NCBI GenBank assembly: GCA_036583965.1
Contig: JAZBQD010000019.1
Coordinates: 4,720,530 to 4,784,529 of the forward strand
Direction: 5' to 3'
Origin: Prunella strophiata
Lineage: Eukaryota; Chordata; Aves; Passeriformes; Prunellidae
DNA length: 64,000 nt
The notes beneath the pieces were generated by a model, which made no database searches, was not told where the DNA came from, and worked only from the letters and a program-made list of their open reading frames with translations. Numbering within the stretch: position 1 is the first letter of the stretch; each line of letters begins with the position of its first letter. Positions 35,333-47,928 of this stretch are shown here, one piece after another. The translations under genes were made by a program, and so were the position numbers.

Positions 35333-38300
35333 TGTGCAGGTGGAAAAGCCTGTCAGATGGTGGGGAGATGTCTTGTGGGATGTCAGTAGGATTGCAAGGC
35401 TGGCAGGACTTTCAGGAGCCCCTCCTGAGCTGAGATCTCTCTTGAGAGGCTCAGGGTCTGCTCTGGACATGAAATCATCAGGTGTGGTGGTCAGCTCTGC
35501 ACAGCCCTGCCCAGCAGAGCCCAGGCACTCTCCTGAGCCTGTGCCACCCCCTGGACAAGGACAGGTGGGACCCCCTGGGTTCAAAATGCTGCTCCAATGC
35601 TCAGTCTTCCAGTCCAGCAGCTGTGTGGGGTCCTCAGCCATCCATCCTGCTGGCTGCATGGGGAGCAGGATGGGGAGATAACATTTTTGGGGGGCGGGAG
35701 GGGTCTTAATGCCCTAATTCCTCCAGGAGAGGCTTCCCCAGACAGGGCTCCACAGAGCATCTCTCCCTTTTTGTTCCTGAAGTTTCACCCAGGAGGATTT
35801 TGCCTAAAAGCAGCCCCACATCTTCACCAGGCACTGACTGGTGAAATCACTGACACCATGAAATCCAAAATTCAGCTCTTTCTCACACAGTAAGTGGTCA
35901 CTCCAAGTCAAGATGAAGTTTTCCCTCCAGAGTGATCTCTCCCTATTTCCTTCTCATTCCTAAGTCTCTTGGAGCTGCCTGGGAGGTGTTTAAAGTCCAG
36001 TGACCATTCCCGGTGTCTTGCACTATTGGGAATTGGGAAATATTGTCCCTTGGGCTCTTTGATGATTTATCCCTGGTAAGGTATGGTTTGCAAAGTGGAT
36101 ATCTGATGAAATATCTGATAAAACAGAGCTGCTGGGTCAGTCAGGAGGAGGAGGAGGAGGGATGGCTGAGGAAGGCTGCTGGTGTAAGTAGCCCAGCTCT
36201 GGCAGCTCAGGAGGATCCTTGTGGATGCCTTGTCACTGATGGATTGGGGAGGTGGGTGGGGAGGTGCTGTGGCTTTTTGCTGTGCTAATAAATCCCCAGC
36301 TTGGGAAACACTGCCTTTCTGCAGGGGCAATCAGTTTCCCTGTCTCTCTTCTGCCTCTCCAGCATGATGAACTTGAGGAATTAAAGGCAACACTGCCAGT
36401 CAGAATTACAAAAGTGGGGTTTTACTGCATCTGTGGGGGGCCCTGGTGTCCTCAGAACCAGAGAGGATGTGGCAGAGGATGTGATGCTGGATATCAGCAA
36501 GGAAGGGAGGCCCAGCTGCATGCACAGTTCAGTGTGGGCTCTCTGCTGGAGACAGGCTTAGGAGTTAGGAGGATTTCCCAAAGGTTTTTCTTTGGGAAAA
36601 TATCTGTCTGCACTGCCAGGCCTGACTCTGGCTCTGAAATCCTTCACCCAAGGATGGGACCTGAGCACTGCTGGCCAGCAGTGCAGAGATCCAACTGATG
36701 GCCATCTGGAGGGGAGCTGTCTCTGGAAAAGTTGGTTTTGGGCAGCCCTGGAGGGTCCCCATGTCTTCAGGTCTACCTGGAAGCAAGGTGGGCAGTCAGA
36801 GCCAGCCTTGGCTCCAGGGAGGCTTGTGGGAGCCTTGGGAGCCCAGGCAGAGTTTCCTGCAGTGTCTGCAGGTCCTCCCAGCACCACCCAGCCCCTTCCC
36901 TCCTCATTCAAGGCCAGCAGACTTCAGCTTGGGCTCTTAAGAACATCCTCTGCACAGCTCCTGGAGCTGGATTCATTCCCCTGGAATGGTCAGGTGGCAG
37001 CAGGGAGGGGAGGGGGGTTCAGGTGGGACCTGCAGCTCCAGTGGCCCAACACTGCTGACTGGATCTTCACCTCTGCCTTGCCAAACCAGCAGGTTCTTCT
37101 GGAAGAGGCAGGGAAAGCAGCCAGGAAGGGCCCTCCTCATCCTCTTGTGCTGGGTGAGCTGCAAGCCCCCGGGTGCTGAGGGTGGTGACATTGGCACAGC
37201 AATGGCACTGCAGCAATAACAACCCCTGGACTCCACACTGGACCAGCCACTCACCTCCCTTTTGCTATTTCCTGATAGCACAAGCCAGAATTTCACTGCA
37301 GGCTCTGCACAACAGCTTTGGCACCTCCAGCCCCACTTCTGACAGCAGGAGCCAGCCTGCCTGGCAGCTCTTGCCCCCTTGGGATGCAGCTCCAGCACAC
37401 AGCTGCTGATCCCTGGAGGTGTCTCTGAGGCCAGATGTTCACCCTGGGCTGCTCTGCTTCCACAGGGAGGTGTGAGCAGCCCTCCTGCTTCCTCGTGGTT
37501 TTCTCTTGTGGACAGGAGCAGCTCCTCATCCTGTAACTATGGAATGTAGCACTTTGTTCAATGAAAACATTGGGAAATAAAAACAGCTGTCCATCAAAGC
37601 TGATTTTAAGTGCCTGTCTCCCTGATCTGTGCTTCATTCAGTGTCCCAGGCAAAGCTGTGAAGTGATGCTTGGAAGACTTTGAGTGTTGTGTTTCTTTCT
37701 CCAGGCTGCATGGTCGGCTGCAAGGGCTCAGGCTGGGCTTGCAGGGGTCATAGGAGCTGTGGGGAGCCTCAGGCTGGCACTTTTGGGTAGGATTTACCTG
37801 GAAGGAGGGGTTTGCCACAGGCTGATGACCCCAAAGTCCTTTGGTGTCTTGGTTGAAGAGACAGGTGTGTGCTAAGGAAGGCAGGAGCCTCCCCTGAAAT
37901 GGAAAATGTAAACCCCACCTCTCTAAATTATTATAATTTTGAGATTAAGGGGCTCTCAGGCAAAGATATGGGAGCAGGAATCACAGTTCTTTATTAGGAA
38001 GAAAATAAAAAGCTAAATAAAATAAACTATTCAGTAATACAAAACACCCCATGCCAGAAGTCTGAACAGGAGCTGCCCCCTGTGTGTCAGGGTGGTGGCA
38101 CAGTCCATTCCCATGCCATGGTGGCTGCAGCCCTCCTGCAGTGCCAGGGCTGGTTCTGCTGGAGCAGGGATCCTGCACAAGGGGGGGAGTTTTCCTCTGC
38201 AGCTCCAGGCTGCTGCAGATGGGCCTGCTCTCCCTCTGGGAATGCAGAGGAGAAGGAAAGCTGCTCCTCTGGGAATGCAGCAGTGGGCAAGGCTGCTGTG

Positions 38301-39117
38301 CTGTTCCAGGGTCAGATTCTATCCAGGCAGGAATGCTTGGCTCCTGCCCTGGGCAGAGCATCTCCCAGTGGGATGATGGAATTTGATCAGCCATGCAGGG
38401 ACACTCAGTGGCCATGGACAGCAGAGATCTTCCTGGAGGGAGGATGGCTGTGGGGAGAGAGAAAGAAAAAACTGCCCAGTGAACAGAAGAGAACTGCCCC
38501 AGCTCTGACAGATGGGAATGAATACAACACCCCCCATTTCCCACCTAAGACACTTGGTTTGCAGTGGCAGCAATGACATCTCTGTGCACACCAGGTACAT
38601 TTTTCTTATGTTCTGTCCTGTTTCTGATTTCTCAGTGCCAGGATCTTCCAACAGCCCAACACCAGGGAGTCTGCCCTGCCCCTTCTCCATCTCCATCCTC
38701 AACAAGAGCCAGCAAGAGCTATTTGTCACTGTGTGTGTTTCTCTAATGGAAAAATGGCTTGTTCAAAACAAGAAATTCCCCAGGGAAATAGCTGCTTGGG
38801 GATTGCAATGAACACAATCTTTGCTAATTGGTTAGTTGCCAAAACCATCTGTATATTCATGAAGCTGTTTGCTGCACTGCTGGCTCTTTCCAATGAAAAA
38901 ACAAGACCCTGCTGAAAGAAGATAAACAATGACAATGTTTTTGTTTTTTTTTTTTTTTTTTCCCCTAGGTCTATTTTCTTAGGAAATTATTCTCTGTGAT
39001 CTCACTGCCTCACTCTGAGCCCTCTGTGCATTTTCTGGTCTCCTTCTAATGTCCCTGACTCTGCCAACCAAGCTAGGGGGGTGGAAACTGGGGGAGAAGG
39101 CAGAGACCATAGAAAAA

Positions 39118-39390
39118 CTGAAAACAAAAAACAAAAACCAACAACAACAACAAAAAAACCCAAAAACAAAAAACAAAAACCCAAACACAACAAAAAAAAC
39201 CCCAAAAAAACCCCCCACAAAAACAAAACAAAAAAACCAAACAAACAAACAAACCCCCCCCCAAAAAAACTGAAAAAGGAAAAACCAAAAACCCCTAAAC
39301 AAACAACAAAAACCCAAACAAACAAACAAAAAAACCACAAACAAACAAAACCCACAAAAAACAAACAAACAAACAAACAAAAAAACCCCA
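39118..39390 (+). repeat. A/C-rich (AAAC)n low-complexity tract
   Basis: About 270 bases of only A and C apart from rare G and T, with runs of CCCCCCCCC and (CAAA)n. This is the complement type of the T/G tract near 52 kb. Confidence 0.95.
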
Positions 39391-39721
39391 AGAAAAGATG
39401 TGTGGAGCTGTTCTGAGGCTGCAGAATTCCTGCTTTTTAGCATTTCTGTGTGGCTTGATGGAGAGGATGAGCTGGATGTCCTGGAAATCATTAGAGCAGC
39501 ACAGACAGCCCAGCTTGGGGTTGTTTCCATCAATGTATTTGGGAAGGACAAAACCAAAGGCATTCTCCTGCATGTTCTGGTGGGAAAGGCAACACCAGGA
39601 TCTGTGCTCAGGGCCAGGCACAAAAAAACCTCCTTTATTTGAGGCAAATCTCATCCTCCCTCCTGTTGAAACCCCTGGCCCATGTGGGGGTCACAGGCAC
39701 TTTAAGGTTGGACCCCATGGG

Positions 39722-39828
39722 CAGAATTTCACAGGTTTCATTCAGGCAGAATTTCATAAGCAGAATTTCATAAGCAGAATTTCACAGAATTTCATAGCAG
39801 AATTTCACAGAATTTCACAGAATTTCAG
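39722..39828 (+). repeat. Short-period tandem repeat, GCAGAATTTCAYA unit
   Basis: About eight copies of AGAATTTCA followed by CA, TA or TAAGC, with periods of 11 to 16 bases. Confidence 0.9.
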
Positions 39829-40239
39829 TGCACAGGGATGTTCACTCTCAGCTTCTTTAAGGCTCACAGAGTTTTCCCCTTTTTTTTCCCCCAGTGGTGA
39901 TGCCATCCCAAGGGAAGGGTTTGGGTCTCAGCCAGCAGCAGAGATGTTCCCAGCAGAAATGTTTCCTTTCTTAATGACAAGTGCTGAGCACCCAGTGCAA
40001 ATCCACGTGGTGTTTGCAACCCAAGTTTTCCACCTCCCAGGCACTGTGGTTTTTCTTTAAGTCTTTTTGGCTTTAGTCTGATTTCCTGGTAAAAATCTCT
40101 TTCCAGAGTGATGGAATGTGCCACACTTTGCTTTTGTCCAGAAAAAATTCTTAGCATTGGCTGAAAGACCACATTCAGCAGAACTGGAAGTCCAGGCAGG
40201 AAAATTCTTTGTGTTAGGGGGAGTTGTATTCTCCTATTC

Positions 40240-40506
40240 TCCCAAGTACCAAGGACAAGGGGAAATGACTTCATGTTTGCACCAGGGGAGGTTTGAGGTT
40301 TGGATATAAGGAAAAATTCCTTCAACAAAAAGAGTTGTTAAGCATGGCCACAGCTCCAGGGGCAGTGTGGAGTGCCCATCCATGGAGGGGTTTTAAAGCC
40401 ATTGTGGAATTCTGATTGGCAGGGCGTTGGGGTGCTTGGCAGTGATGGGGGAGGAACGGTTGGGCTCAATTTCAGAGGGGTTTGGCAACTGATGATTCTG
40501 TGACAC
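40240..40506 (+). mobile_element. CR1 LINE 3' fragment, diverged
   Basis: GACAAGGGGAAATGACTTC, GGATATAAGGAAAAATTCC, CCATCCATGGAGGGGTTTTA and the end CTGATGATTCTGTGACACTG. The order of blocks matches CR1 with many substitutions. Confidence 0.75.
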
Positions 40507-40908
40507 TGAAAAGTTGCCCAGACTGAGCAGCTCCTGGCCGTGACAAGATGGGCTGTGCAGGGGCCTAAATGGAGATTAAGGCAGGCTTTTGACGGTCCTT
40601 CCAAAAATATCCCCAGAAAAAAACGCCTGGGGCTTGCAAATGATGCATGAAGAGGAGTGTTAACCTCTGTGTTGGCCAGCATTTGGGAGCAGAGCCATAC
40701 TTTTATAATTTTCCAAATCTTTAATACAAAGTGATGGAAGGGCAAACTGCAAGTCAATGAGGCTCTCAGTAAGGATTTCATGTCATCTGGGGCCAGAGGA
40801 AATGGAACTGGGCAACAAAAGGAGCTGATGGTAACAGATTTTATTTTTCTTTAATGTTGGGAAAATTTGTAGTGTGTTGAAAAAAAGTAAATCCTGCCGC
40901 GCCACGCC

Positions 40909-40934
40909 AAAAAAAAAAAAAAAAAAAAAAAAAA
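40909..40934 (+). repeat. Poly-A(26) preceded by a CpG-dense 16-mer
   Basis: Twenty-six A follow CCTGCCGCGCCACGCC, which holds three CpGs in an otherwise AT-rich, CpG-poor region. Confidence 0.9.
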
Positions 40935-43421
40935 GTGGACTGATACGATCATATAAAAGGAAATTCCGAATTAAATCAAGAGTGGCTGATGTAATTAGAC
41001 AAGCAAAGTCTAAATATGAAAACATTTGCCAGGATCAGGCTGTAACCTGACCTGGGATTTGCCCAGTTCAAAAATGTTTTTTTTAGATCCACGGATTAGC
41101 TGATTACTTTAGATCAAGAAGCTGGAAAATCCTTATTTAAAAATTTGTAAGTAGATATTTTTTTCAGTTTTAGCTTTTTCCCAAGGTTCATTCTTGCTGC
41201 TTAGTATGCCCTTAAAGTTATTGATTTGCCTCTGGAAATAATTGCCCATGGAGTGAGCTTGTTCTTTCCATAACGTAATCTGCCAATATGGAAGCAATAT
41301 CAGGATTTCTGATCTAATTTTTTTCCCCAGATTATTTATACTTTGACATTTTTAATATTAAAAAAAAAATATGCAAATAACAGTCTCATCCACTGATTTA
41401 CGCCATTACAGTCCTGTCTGGTTGAAATCTCACATGCGATACAGGCTGATGACTTCAACTGAAAGACCAGAAATTGGATTTTGTTACAAGAGCATCAGCA
41501 GGGCTGCAGCAGGGGCAGCTGCTACTGTGTGCATGAAACATACAGATGGGTTTTGTGTTGACAAACAAGGTAATTTGGGCACAAGGAGCGTTTGTGAGAT
41601 TCAATAACACACCAGCAATGTCAATCCTGCATCCCAGAGGAGTTGGAGCTGCCCCCATCAGCAGGAGACAGGAGGGAGAGTTAACTAGAAAAAAAATGGT
41701 TATATATGTCCAGACACAGTCCAGGGTCCTGCAGAAAAAAAAAATATCTGGTCTTGGGTTTCAAAATGGAAAGGGGAGGAAGTAAAAGGCATCATGAATC
41801 CAGGCTGGAATGAGGGAAAAGCTGAGATGTGCCCTCAGTGCTGGGCACATGGAATTTACTCATGGGCAGGAGGGGTGCCAGTCTGGACTCTCCTCGGGAC
41901 CAGGAACTGCATGAGAAATGGTGGCAGGGTTTGCGGGGGGTTTTGTCCTTGCTGGAAGTGACAGAAAAAGTCCCAAAGGCACCATGGCTCTCAGATTGCA
42001 TCTGGGCAGGAGGTCACTGCCGGGCTGCAGGAGGGGGGATGCACAATCCAGGGAAGACTTCTCTAGAATGAAAGTGAAGATGTGGTATAACATTTCATAC
42101 TTAATAGCATGAAAAAAAAAGGCTAATCAAGGGATTTGGCGCATGCAAGCTGTGCAGCATCTATTAAAAATAAGATTTAATTGGTATTTGTTTTGCGGTC
42201 AGCTGCTGGGTTAAAAATATACAACTATTACCCTTAAACAATCTGGGGGTGGAAGGAGGATGAGGAGATTGGAAACACTGAGGTGGGGGGATTTTATTTG
42301 GATAGCAAGGACTACAGACTTGAGGGGACAGGAAATAGGGAAAAGCATTATAATTTCACATTTACCTGGTGAGCCACAAGCAGGGCTTGTGGTGCTGAAC
42401 AGCATCCACATTCTTAGGGAATTGCACAAGACTCTTCTGCGACAGCCCAGCCTGACAGATAACCTGGAGCTAAGAATCTCATGTGGATGCTGTGTGCGCG
42501 TCACTGGCAGGCACACCCTGAGCACGGACACTGGGGCTGCTCTGAGAAAACCACAGTTTGGGACATTTTCTGTGGAAGGAGGGATCTCAGCTTGGAAATA
42601 AAATGTGGGTTTGGTTCTATGGGCGGCGAACATTGAATTGAAGAATGTGAAGTGAAAGAAGAAACTCTGCTTACCTGGCTGTTCTTGAGGTTTTAAAACC
42701 CATGGGTGCCTGCTTGTTAAGACAAAATGCCAGCAAGTAATGTAATTTTGGGTCTTGGTAAGCAGCCAAATGAGTGTACAGGACATCCAAAAAATGATGC
42801 AGTGGAGAAGCGAAGTGGTTGTGCAGTGATGCAGCCTGGGATTTAGCAAGGGAACCTGAGCACTGGAAAGCGGCCCAGATAATTAAAATCTGCATCCAGC
42901 AAGCCATGGGCGGGCTGGACCTGCCCCATTGGAAACATTTGCATGGCCATGGAAACTGAGGAGGCACTGCAAGTGTGGAAGTGTCTGGGCAGGGACAAAC
43001 CCCACACACGGTGCCTTCCCCAAATTCATTTGAAGTTGATTTAAAGAGATGGGGAGGGCAGGCCATGGATAGATTAAAGTACCTGACCAGAGATTTCATG
43101 GTGAGCATCCTGGCAGGTCTTGTGAACCTGGGAGGAGGGAAGCTGGTTTAGGGGACAAAAGGATGTCTCTGACCCTTTTAGAGAAGAGCAGCAGGGGCAT
43201 GAGAGCCAAAGCCTGGCTGGGATGTAGAGACTGCAGGTCCCATGCACAAGATTCAGGTGATCCACTACCAAATAAATTTCATCAGCTTTGGGTTTCCTTT
43301 CCCTAGAGGAAAAGTCCTGAACATGCTCATGTACATCTGCCCACGACAGTCAGTGCTGCAGGGTTGCTTTTCCTAAATGCCCAGTTCAGAAGACAGAAAG
43401 AATTTTTCTCTCAGTTGTTTC

Positions 43422-43921
43422 NNNNNNNNNNNNNNNNNNNNNNNNNNNNNNNNNNNNNNNNNNNNNNNNNNNNNNNNNNNNNNNNNNNNNNNNNNNNNNN
43501 NNNNNNNNNNNNNNNNNNNNNNNNNNNNNNNNNNNNNNNNNNNNNNNNNNNNNNNNNNNNNNNNNNNNNNNNNNNNNNNNNNNNNNNNNNNNNNNNNNNN
43601 NNNNNNNNNNNNNNNNNNNNNNNNNNNNNNNNNNNNNNNNNNNNNNNNNNNNNNNNNNNNNNNNNNNNNNNNNNNNNNNNNNNNNNNNNNNNNNNNNNNN
43701 NNNNNNNNNNNNNNNNNNNNNNNNNNNNNNNNNNNNNNNNNNNNNNNNNNNNNNNNNNNNNNNNNNNNNNNNNNNNNNNNNNNNNNNNNNNNNNNNNNNN
43801 NNNNNNNNNNNNNNNNNNNNNNNNNNNNNNNNNNNNNNNNNNNNNNNNNNNNNNNNNNNNNNNNNNNNNNNNNNNNNNNNNNNNNNNNNNNNNNNNNNNN
43901 NNNNNNNNNNNNNNNNNNNNN
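43422..43921. other. Assembly gap, 500 N
   Basis: Exactly 500 N again. Together with the first gap it isolates a 16.2-kb contig (27193-43421) that carries all visible ARMH4 exons. Confidence 0.98.
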
Positions 43922-45230
43922 GGGCTCAGAGGGACCATTGCCAACACCAGTGTGTGGGGACACCTGTGCCTTTGATTTACCCCAGTGTGGAGGGAAAGGC
44001 CTCATGTACTGCCAGGTTCTAGGGTCCTCCCATCAGATCTATTATTAAAGATACTCCTGCCACTGAGCTCATTAAAAAATACTTTCCTCAGCTCCTTCTG
44101 GCCTGGCCCTGCCTCTTTTAAAATTGAACCTTTTAATTTGAATGAATCTTTAATTTGATTTTGTGCTCTCCCTGTAAAGAGCTATTCCCCAGGACCCTTA
44201 GGATGAGGAGTAATTTGATAAGGTTTAAAGAGGAAGTGAAGCCATGGAATTGATCTAATTTTGTTGATGTGGCTGCAGGATTTTATTGCCTGCTTCTAGT
44301 AGGGTTGGGTAATCCTGCAAGAGAGAGGGAGTGGGAAGTCCTGGGGTTTCTGGGTCTGAGCTGCTCATCTCCAAAGGATTTAGCACATGGAGCAGTGAAG
44401 GGAAGGGCTCACTCCTGGGTTGGTTTCCTGATTTCCTGTTTTGTTTTTTTTTCAGGGGGTTGCTTCATTTTCAGCTGTGCATTTTTTTGTGCTCAAGCTC
44501 TCCATGCAACAGGATACCAGGAGGAAGGGGGAGCAGGGAGAGAATATTTAGCAACAAAAAGTAATCCATGAGGACTTTTTGGAGGGGGGTTAATGGCTAC
44601 TTTTAGGTCCTGATCCTATTGCTGGGAAGTAAATGGCCAAAGGGCTTGAGCCTTTTGCCTCTGGAGGAACAAAGGCAGCTGGGAAGCAGAGCCAGGCTGG
44701 AGTGTGGCTCTGGTTTGTGGGGTTTTGGTTTTGACCCCAGGTTTGATCTGCAGCTGGTGAGCACTGGATAAACTCACACAGCTGCAAAGCTGATCCAGAG
44801 CACCTCAGATCCAGGGAAACCATCAACATGTGCTGTGGTGTGGGGTGATAGGGATGAAATCCCCTTCCTGCCCAGACCCCAGGGCCTTCCTGCAAACCCT
44901 TTCTTGTCTGACAGCAGAGATGGAGGAGGTGCTTGTGGCTGATAAAGGGGAAATCCTGTGGGTTCCCTTCCTTCCCCTCCTGATGTCTCCTTAACCACAG
45001 CACCGTGTTTGTCAAACCAGCACACAGAAAAGCACCTTCCCTGCTTCCCATCACCTCTGGGCAAGCCCTGCCCCTCAGATGGGGGCTCTGAGTGCACTCC
45101 TGATTTACACCCCTGCAGGGGAGGCCTGGGCCCTCACCGGGCTCACACCAACTGCTTTCACAATCAAAATTACAAAAATCAGCTCAGCTTCAGCCACCCC
45201 CAGATGAGCTGGTGCCTCTGCAGCACCCCT

Positions 45231-45790
45231 GGCCTCTCCAGTTCCCAAAATGCTGAAAGCTCTCCTTAAAATCCCCCCGTCACTGTGGTGCACAAACGAC
45301 ACAACGTGGACAGCAGCTCTTTGCAAGGTGTGAGAGGGCAAAAAGAGGAAGTTTATTGAATCTGACTCCATTTAGAGTTTTCTGAAATGCCAGTGTCATT
45401 GGAGGGTGACAGTGCCACCTCCTCAATGCCACTGGACAACTCAACAGTCCATCAAGTTGCTCTTCCTCCACAGACAAAACAATAAGTTATTTACAGAAAG
45501 TGTGTGAGAAAGTTCTGCACAAGAATGTAAACATCAGAAGGCTTTAGAGAAACTTAAAAAATCAGGGCGACACCCCCCCCCACAGGCTGCTTTTCCCCTG
45601 CTCTGTGTGTGTGTCTGCTGGGCCAACCTTTACTGCCCCCCCACCATTGCTCCATCCCTCTGAGGCCTCTCCAGTTCCCAAAATGCTGAAAGCTCTCCTT
45701 AAAAGAAGCTGCATTTTCCCTGCTCTGTGTGTGTGTCTGCTGGGCCAGCCTTTGCTGCCCCCCACCATTGCTCCCTCCCTGAGGCCAGGC
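45231..45790 (+). repeat. Tandem repeat of ~122 bp unit, interrupted by a solo LTR
   Basis: The block CTCTCCAGTTCCCAAAATGC with GAAAGCTCTCCTTAAAA occurs at 45231-45271 and again at 45664-45704. The block CTGCTCTGTGTGTGTGTCTG occurs at 45598 and 45720, a period of 122. The LTR at 45278-45572 lies between the halves of the first unit. Between two and two and a half units remain. Confidence 0.88.
45278..45572 (-). mobile_element. Solo LTR, second copy of the ~300 bp family
   Basis: Aligns over its full length with the LTR at 35025, with roughly a tenth of positions changed and a few indels. The initial TG has become CG. Minus-strand AATAAA lies at 45352-45357. The flanks are C-rich (TCCCCC before, CCCCCC after), so the target duplication is plausible but not decisive. 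It sits inside a tandem repeat whose unit it splits. Confidence 0.9.
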
Positions 45791-45948
45791 CCTGCCCGTG
45801 CTGCAGTTGGGTTTTTGGGTGCCACTCCTCAGGCCCTGCAGTCTCTGTGTCCCCCTCTGGCACCAGCCATGGCTGTGGCACCCTGGGGCACTCTGGGGGC
45901 TCTGCTTTGTGGCACAGCTGGTGCCACCTGGCCCATGGCACCACCGGG

Positions 45949-45968
45949 CTGCTGCTGCTGCTGCTGCT
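45949..45968 (+). repeat. (CTG)6 trinucleotide repeat
   Basis: Six CTG units between GGG and CTCACATCC; no coding context was recognised. Confidence 0.85.
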
Positions 45969-46297
45969 CACATCCCCCAGAGGGGCTGCTGTGGGGGATG
46001 GCCCTGCTGGGCTCTGGGCTTCACTTTTCTCCCTTCAGGTGCTAAACCACCCTGAAAACTCACTTTAATTGGCACCACAGCCTGCTGAGAGCAGGAAAAA
46101 CACCATAACCAACCTCAGGCTGGTGAGCTGGGCAAGGGGATGGACTTGCAGTGACCATACCCCACAGGAATACACCCAGAACCAGCCCCTTGGCTCCAGA
46201 CAAGCTCCCAGGCACTCCCTGCATCCTCATGCTCCAGCTGTGACCAGCCTGCAGGGTTTTGCCTTCACTTTCCACAGACAGTTCCCAGCTGCCCAAT

Positions 46298-46930
46298 TGT
46301 TGGAACCCAGCACATCCCTCTGGCTGCCCTGGATGGCTCCAGCCCCTGGCAGGGGGCTCAGAGACCTTGGCACAGAGCCCAAGACCCCTGTGCCTTTGAT
46401 TTTGAACCATAGAAAAAATTACCAACCTTATATGAAGAGCTGCAAGCCACAAAAATTAAGTAGAGTAAGAGTTAGTTAATCACAGGGTGAAAAATGTAGA
46501 ATTTTGGGGTTTTTTAGAATGAGGGTTTGGGGGTCAAGATGGAGGAATTTGGGTGTGTTCTGTCCTTCTTTCTCCTTCTTCACAGCCTCCATCTTCTGGG
46601 TGATGGTGGCACTTTTGGATTGGTTCAGAGTAGAGTTGGACTGTGTAACACAGGTGATAGGTATTGGAAAATAACTGTAAATAATGTACATATAGTTTTT
46701 AGTATAAAAAGACAACAGCACCCCAGAGGTGGGCAGTGTGCCATGGACTGACCTGCTGAACATGAACAGAGCTCAGTGGGTCAGGGAGAAAATTTGCTAG
46801 ATAAGCAACAATAAACAACCTTGAAAACTGCACAAGAAGACTCCTGACTCCTCCTTTGGATCTCAGGCTGGGACACAGAGACTCTCAAACACATTGGGGT
46901 CATCTTGAGCTCCTGAGAGAGCCCCTGACA
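46298..46930 (+). mobile_element. Solo LTR of an endogenous retrovirus, ~630 bp family, copy 1
   Basis: Starts TGTTGGAACCC and ends CCCCTGACA. It shares its whole length with 56764-57388. A promoter-like TATAAAAA lies at 46703-46710 and AATAAA at 46810-46815, the expected U3-R-U5 order, giving plus orientation. Flanks CCAAT (46293-46297) and CCAAA (46931-46935) match at 4 of 5 bases, an aged 5-base target duplication. No gag, pol or env remains beside it. The 5-base duplication is compatible with ERVL-type or related elements; the class is inference. Confidence 0.92.
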
Positions 46931-47394
46931 CCAAACCTGCCCAGCTTGCCAGGACCAGCAGCACTGGCACCCCCCTGGGAAGGACACAGCAGGACTGCTC
47001 CCAAGGGACAGGGATCATGGCCACTTTTGGAGCCTTAAGCCAGCCCTAAACCCCAGGCCTGGATTCCTGCATGGATCTTGTGTAAACCCTCATCTGTGAA
47101 GAGCTCATTTCCCATCCAGGGTGAAGTGGACAGAAGAGTGGAGGGAAAAAAAAAAAATGCAGCTTTTTGTGCTGCTGGATCCAAGTCTCCATCTGTGTTT
47201 AAGAGCTTGGCTACTAAAACCAGGGATGGGGGAACCTGGTTAACCCATGTCTGGCAGCCAAAATCTGCATGTGGCTGTGCCTGCCCTGGCTCTGGGGGTG
47301 AGGAGACAGAGGTGCTCCAGAATTCTTTATTTTTAGGTGTCATCAGTACAGACTAAATCAGACTTTGCTGCTGATTTAGATGAAATTTGACCAG

Positions 47395-47640
47395 CAACAC
47401 CATTCCCAGCCTAATTTTATACCTTTTTGACTCTCCCCTGTATTCCTGCCCTTAAAATGTTTTATGGATTATGCAGCTCCTGCCAAAGGATTTGAGTTTG
47501 AAACCTTACTGTATTTTGGCCTGTAAAGATGTTGAATGAACAGTTTAAAACTCTGAGTCATTAAAACTGTCTGGGAGAACCTAATGAATGTTATTTACTG
47601 TGCTTCCCAGCTCAGCAAAACTCCAGCTCTTTCTTCTTCT
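47395..47640. promoter_or_regulatory. Candidate conserved non-coding element
   Basis: Unique AT-moderate sequence without repeats or ORFs between a solo LTR and an A-rich tract. The further unique block 48170-48340 has a similar look. Judged by texture only. Confidence 0.2.
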
Positions 47641-47825
47641 GCTTTCTATACTTTACTTTTTAAAACAGCAGCCAAAGTTGTCTGAAAAGCATTCCTTGCT
47701 AGAGACAAACTGGATCACTAAGTGGAAATGTCAGTTTTTTTAAGAATCTCCACCACTGCTTTGAAGTAACTTAATTTTTTTGTTTGATTGTTCTAATTCA
47801 AAAGATTTATCTTCTAGGCTATCTC

Positions 47826-47928
47826 AAAAAAAAAAAAGAAAAAAAAAAAAAGAAGAAGAAAAAAAGGAAATTTAGGGGTTGCAGCTACCTTTTAAAAGGA
47901 GAAAAAAAGCAAAAAAAAAAAAAAAAAG
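47826..47928 (+). repeat. Poly-A-rich low-complexity tract
   Basis: Two long A runs with scattered G (AAGAAGAAG), separated by about 35 bases of ordinary sequence. Confidence 0.9.

Noticed and set aside
36592..37179. 195-codon plus-strand frame in GC-richer DNA
   Set aside because: GC-rich sequence has fewer stops, overlapping frames on both strands are also open, and no domain was seen.
38979..39654. Phe/Val/Leu-rich minus frame and Lys/Asn/Thr-rich plus frames
   Set aside because: They translate the A/C-rich tract at 39118-39390. The short unique ends match nothing I recognise.
42211..42849. 212-codon minus-strand frame
   Set aside because: No recognisable domain, with Cys/Leu/Phe-rich chance-like composition and an overlapping plus-strand frame also open.
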